Under the pieces are notes generated by a model. The model was not told the origin of the DNA. It did no database searches and saw only the letters and a program-made list of their open reading frames with translations. This document shows positions 5,437 to 7,537 of a stretch of 7,537 nt of DNA, one piece after another. Source of the stretch: Methanosarcinales archaeon (GTDB taxonomy: Archaea > Halobacteriota > Methanosarcinia > Methanotrichales > Methanotrichaceae); assembly GCA_013415595.1 (NCBI GenBank), contig JAAEEW010000071.1, positions 1 through 7,537 on the forward strand. Reading direction: 5' to 3'. The position numbers and the translations under genes were made by a program. The first letter of the stretch is position 1; every line of letters starts with the position of its first letter.

Positions 5437-6099
5437 CTAGGCCACCGCGATCTTGAACGTCCAGGCTCGCTCCACCATTCCCTCCGGACTGTTCAGCTTC
5501 ATGACCACCTCTGCCTCTCCCGGGACCAGGGGGGCAAACTCGAAGGTCCGCAGTCCTCCGCTGCCGACGACCATGGTGTTGGGAAGATACTGATCATAGG
5601 TCTCGCCGATGAGCTGGAGCTGGCTGGAATTGAAGCTGGCAGCCCAGGTGTAGCCGGTAGAGGCCGAGTTGTCGTGGAGGGTGATCAGGACGTCCTGGCC
5701 CATGGTGGTGTTGATCAGGGTGGTGTTGTCCTCCGCCACCCGGACCACATAGGTCCGAATCTTGGGCATGGTGGCGTTCTCCCAGGGCCGACTGTAGGTC
5801 ATCTTTACCGTCGTCTCCCCCGGCCGCAGCCCCTGGAAGGTGAACAGATCCCTTCCGCCGCCGCCCATCAATCCCGAGGGCTGTTCGTAGGGCACGTGAG
5901 TCTGATCGACCAGGGTCAACGCCTCCTCATCGAAGCTGGCCGCCCAGGAATAGCCGGTGGTGGGATTGGACTCCAGGGAGATGTAGAAATCCTCCCCCAG
6001 CAGACAGTCTACGTACCAGATCTCCCTCGCCGCCTGGGAGCAGGTGACCAGGGCCGTGACCATCACGACCAGGGCCAGCAAACAGGTGAAATGCCTAAT
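5437..6099 (-). CDS. Secreted tandem chagasin-type (I42) cysteine protease inhibitor
   Basis: A 220-residue exported protein with two chagasin/I42 domains, a family that blocks papain-like cysteine proteases by inserting three loops into the active site. Domain 1 (about 26-122) has all three loops: NPTTGY (45-50), GGGG (79-82) and RPW (104-106). Domain 2 (about 125-220) has NSASTGY (144-150) and GSGG (179-182), but RPW is replaced by NSPEG (203-207). The N-terminus MRHFTCLLALVVMVTALVTCSQA is a clear signal peptide, likely cleaved after A23. C20 is preceded by VT, a poor lipobox. The start is the odd point: a strong AAGGAGGA (minus strand, 6114-6107) sits seven bases before an ATT at 6099, and an in-frame TAA lies just upstream. 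The first standard start codon, TTG 6081, is 25 bases from that site and would cut off the signal peptide's basic head. Sequons occur at N108, N125, N130 and N157. Confidence 0.85.
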   Translation of the reverse strand: MRHFTCLLALVVMVTALVTCSQAAREIWYVDCLLGEDFYISLESNPTTGYSWAASFDEEALTLVDQTHVPYEQPSGLMGGGGRDLFTFQGLRPGETTVKMTYSRPWENATMPKIRTYVVRVAEDNTTLINTTMGQDVLITLHDNSASTGYTWAASFNSSQLQLIGETYDQYLPNTMVVGSGGLRTFEFAPLVPGEAEVVMKLNSPEGMVERAWTFKIAVA

Positions 6100-6106
6100 T
6101 CTTTAT

Positions 6107-6114
6107 TCCTCCTT
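6107..6114 (-). promoter_or_regulatory. Ribosome binding site pointing to an ATT start
   Basis: On the minus strand this reads AAGGAGGA, a near-perfect match to the anti-16S sequence. Seven bases separate it from ATT 6099-6097. No ATG, GTG or TTG lies at a usable distance in the chagasin frame, so the site decides in favour of ATT. Confidence 0.65.
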
Positions 6115-6119
6115 GGAAA

Positions 6120-6440
6120 AGTTTCCTTGATAATTAGACATCCACATCCGATAAAAAAGGAGGCCCTCGACCAGGTCCGGGCCAGATTGGAGATCCCAAG
6201 GAGCCCGGGAGAAGGCTGAATTTGCCACCACTGCCGCCCCAGACTCCTGGCAAAGTGGCCTGGGGAAACCATCGCGATACTTCATCCGCCCCCATCCCAG
6301 GGGCTCGGACCGCAGAGCCGGCCAGGGTTCGTCTAAGCAGGGCTACTGATATGTATTTAAGAATAAATAGTAAGATATCGGAAATGAAGACGCCCCCCAT
6401 CGCGGCATAGAAGGGACGGCTGCCCCCTGGCCTGGAGCAT
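6120..6440. other. GC-rich gap without a convincing gene
   Basis: Open frames here (for example 6222-6410 plus, 6134-6400 minus) have no ribosome binding site and no recognisable protein features. Several short stems can be drawn: GGCCC/GGGCC (6162-6166 with 6179-6183), CCTGGG/CCCAGG (6259-6264 with 6296-6301) and GGCTC/GAGCC (6302-6306 with 6315-6319). Minus-strand TATA-like runs near 6131-6158 (TTTTTTATC, CTAATTATC) could drive the chagasin-like gene with a short leader. A tRNA-like GGTTCG at 6326-6331 lacks a matching arm. The GC content resembles coding DNA, so an eroded gene or an untranslated RNA is possible. Confidence 0.3.
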
Positions 6441-6446
6441 AACTAT

Positions 6447-6454
6447 GATAAATA
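6447..6454 (+). promoter_or_regulatory. Probable TATA box of the coiled-coil secreted protein gene
   Basis: GATAAATA in an otherwise GC-rich stretch. A transcription start about 25 bases downstream, near 6475, would leave a leader of about 20 bases that just includes the ribosome binding site GAGGTG at 6485-6490. Confidence 0.45.
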
Positions 6455-6496
6455 GGATTAAAAGGATGCTACGGATCAAGGCATGAGGTGGTTAGA

Positions 6497-7297
6497 ATGA
6501 AAACTTTGCTTTGTTTGCTGTTGGCCTCTTCCCTGCTGCTCATAGCTGCAGCCTCCGGACAGAGCGCCGACGAAAATTACTCCTGCAAGAGCGTAGACCT
6601 TGCAGATCAAGCTTCCCTTTATTTCTGCCTCCCGTCGGACTTGCAGGCAGTGGTCGGCCCCTGGGAGATCAGGGAGCTCGACGAGAGGGCCGGCAAGAAG
6701 ATAGTCCTGGCCCTGAGCATTGAGGACCAGACCGAAGAGATCGAGCTGATATTCCCCTGCCAGAGCCTGAACGGCTCCCTGGAGGAGGCCCGGGCCCTGC
6801 TGGAGATCCTCTATCCGGGAATCAGGTTTGCCGATCCCAACATCACCAGCTTCGTGGACGGCCATCAGGCATTGACCGGAATATTCAACAACGGCTCCTT
6901 TACCGCCTATCTGCCCTCCACAGACTGTCTGGCGGCGGTATTCTTCGATCCCAACTCCACCGAGATTCTGCAGTACCAGATGCTGAATAGTCTAAGAATA
7001 ACGGTAGACCCGAACTCCACAATTCTCGCCGGCTACTGTCAGGCCGCCCTTCCCCCCACGGCTCAAACGGTCGACGCAACCGTTCAATTGAAAAACAATT
7101 CTCCTGACGACGAGGCCCGCGTTGAGCGACTGGCTGAGGCCAGGGAGGGACGTCTCCTGGAGCTGGAGGAGACCGAGGAGCGACTGGCCACGGTAAAGGA
7201 GACGGGGCTGATGGAGCTGGAGAAGACCCAGGAGCGGCTGCTGGAGACCTCCGCCAGGCTGGGCGGCAAGATCCACATGCTCACCGACTGGATTTAA
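6497..7297 (+). CDS. Secreted, sequon-rich protein with C-terminal coiled coil (266 aa)
   Basis: Not a family I can name. ATG 6497 is preferred over GTG 6488 because GAGGTG (6485-6490) lies six bases before it and overlaps the GTG. Residues 1-24 form a signal peptide (KT, then a leucine-rich core, AAASGQSA). Residues 28-177 form a globular region with cysteines 30, 44, 88, 144 and 181 and segments such as GHQALTGIF and LQYQMLNSLRI. The pattern loosely recalls Mog1/PsbP/DcrB-like extracellular domains, a weak guess. Seven N-glycosylation sequons (N27, N92, N115, N132, N153, N173, N200) fit an exported archaeal glycoprotein. Residues 205-255 are highly charged and helical with leucine spacing of a coiled coil, including a near repeat, LELEETEERL then MELEKTQERL. 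There is no C-terminal membrane anchor. It is divergent from the chagasin-like gene. Confidence 0.82.
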   Translation: MKTLLCLLLASSLLLIAAASGQSADENYSCKSVDLADQASLYFCLPSDLQAVVGPWEIRELDERAGKKIVLALSIEDQTEEIELIFPCQSLNGSLEEARALLEILYPGIRFADPNITSFVDGHQALTGIFNNGSFTAYLPSTDCLAAVFFDPNSTEILQYQMLNSLRITVDPNSTILAGYCQAALPPTAQTVDATVQLKNNSPDDEARVERLAEAREGRLLELEETEERLATVKETGLMELEKTQERLLETSARLGGKIHMLTDWI

Positions 7298-7311
7298 AGA
7301 ATATTTTGAAG

Positions 7312-7351
7312 GCCGCTAAGAGGCGGCTTTGCAGGGAGCTGTCCGGCTCCC
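7312..7351. terminator. Tandem hairpins between convergent genes
   Basis: GCCGC (7312-7316) pairs with GCGGC (7323-7327), followed by TTT. A second stem, GGGAGC (7334-7339) with GCTCCC (7346-7351), lies just beyond. They follow the stop of the secreted coiled-coil gene and face the end of the minus-strand gene at the right edge, so they could serve both mRNAs. The T run is short. Confidence 0.45.
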
Positions 7352-7385
7352 GCAATATTTCCCGGGCCACCGTTCCCCGGGGCCG

Positions 7386-7537
7386 CTAGATCCGGGTTAA
7401 AGGAACGTACTCCACCCCGGGCCTCCTCCGGCCCACATCCATGCGGAAGAGGGCCATGAGCTGGTAGACCTCCTGGGGCACGTCGGTCTTCACGCATTCA
7501 CCCAGCAACTCCTTCGCGTCATCGGCGATGAAGGGAT
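7386..7537 (-). CDS. C-terminal end of an unrecognised protein (partial)
   Basis: The minus strand is open from the window edge to TAG at 7388-7386, giving the last 49 residues of a gene that starts outside the window. The readable part runs PFIADDAKELLGECVKTD, then VPQEVYQLMALFRMDVGRRR and PGVEYVPLTRI. It has normal protein composition: a charged helix (ADDAKELLGECV), a second helix (EVYQLMALFRM) and a basic, extended tail. There are no low-complexity runs, and it reads as coding more clearly than the competing frame at 7294-7497. It appears soluble. I do not recognise the family from this piece. It converges with the coiled-coil gene, with 88 bases and two hairpins between. Confidence 0.65.
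   Translation of the reverse strand, partial: PFIADDAKELLGECVKTDVPQEVYQLMALFRMDVGRRRPGVEYVPLTRI

Noticed and set aside
5674..6219. 181-residue plus-strand frame opposite the chagasin-like gene, whose end reads KKEALDQVRARLEIP
   Set aside because: Most of it is complement to two recognisable chagasin domains. The final segment looks protein-like but has no start, no ribosome binding site and no recognised family.
6302..6345. tRNA-like GGTTCG element with a nearby stem
   Set aside because: No acceptor, anticodon or matching T-arm pairing can be drawn around it.
7294..7497. 67-residue minus-strand frame near the right edge
   Set aside because: Competes with the better frame 7386-7537, is Gly/Pro/Arg-rich, and runs through the intergenic hairpins.

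Overview
The window looks like a euryarchaeal chromosome, most likely a methanogen. A Methanothrix (Methanosaeta)-like source is my best guess from overall style (GC-rich genes, AT-rich control regions, secreted proteins rich in N-glycosylation sequons), but nothing here proves the genus. The firm marker is a threonyl-tRNA synthetase with the archaeal N-terminal editing domain. Several genes have archaeal-type TATA boxes and ribosome binding sites of the GGAGGTGA kind.

Layout: 1-405 is AT-rich DNA with a short one-helix membrane ORF of doubtful status and the thrS promoter. 406-2271 (+) is thrS, with a TTG start, followed by a hairpin and T-rich terminator. 2507-2692 (+) is a 61-residue tail-anchored membrane protein with a strong ribosome binding site and two small palindromes in its leader. 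2805-3233 (-) is an RDD-family membrane protein, probably translated from a leaderless mRNA. 3347-5197 (+) is a YgiQ-type radical SAM protein. 5198-5436 holds a purine-rich tract and hairpins between convergent genes. 5437-6099 (-) is a secreted protein with two chagasin-type (I42) cysteine protease inhibitor domains, apparently starting at an AUU codon. 6100-6496 is a GC-rich gap without a convincing gene plus a promoter. 6497-7297 (+) is a secreted protein with seven sequons and a C-terminal coiled coil. The end of an unrecognised gene runs in from the right edge on the minus strand (7386-7537).

The genes do not form one pathway or operon. Nearly every one has its own promoter and strand alternation is frequent. 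thrS is core translation; the RDD and tail-anchored proteins are envelope components; the chagasin protein and the coiled-coil protein are exported and divergently arranged, so they may share surface biology, but that is only inference. No mobile element, CRISPR array, tRNA or rRNA was seen.

The most notable points are the apparent AUU start and asymmetric tandem domains of the chagasin gene, the start-site reassignment of thrS, and the small tail-anchored protein with its palindromic leader.
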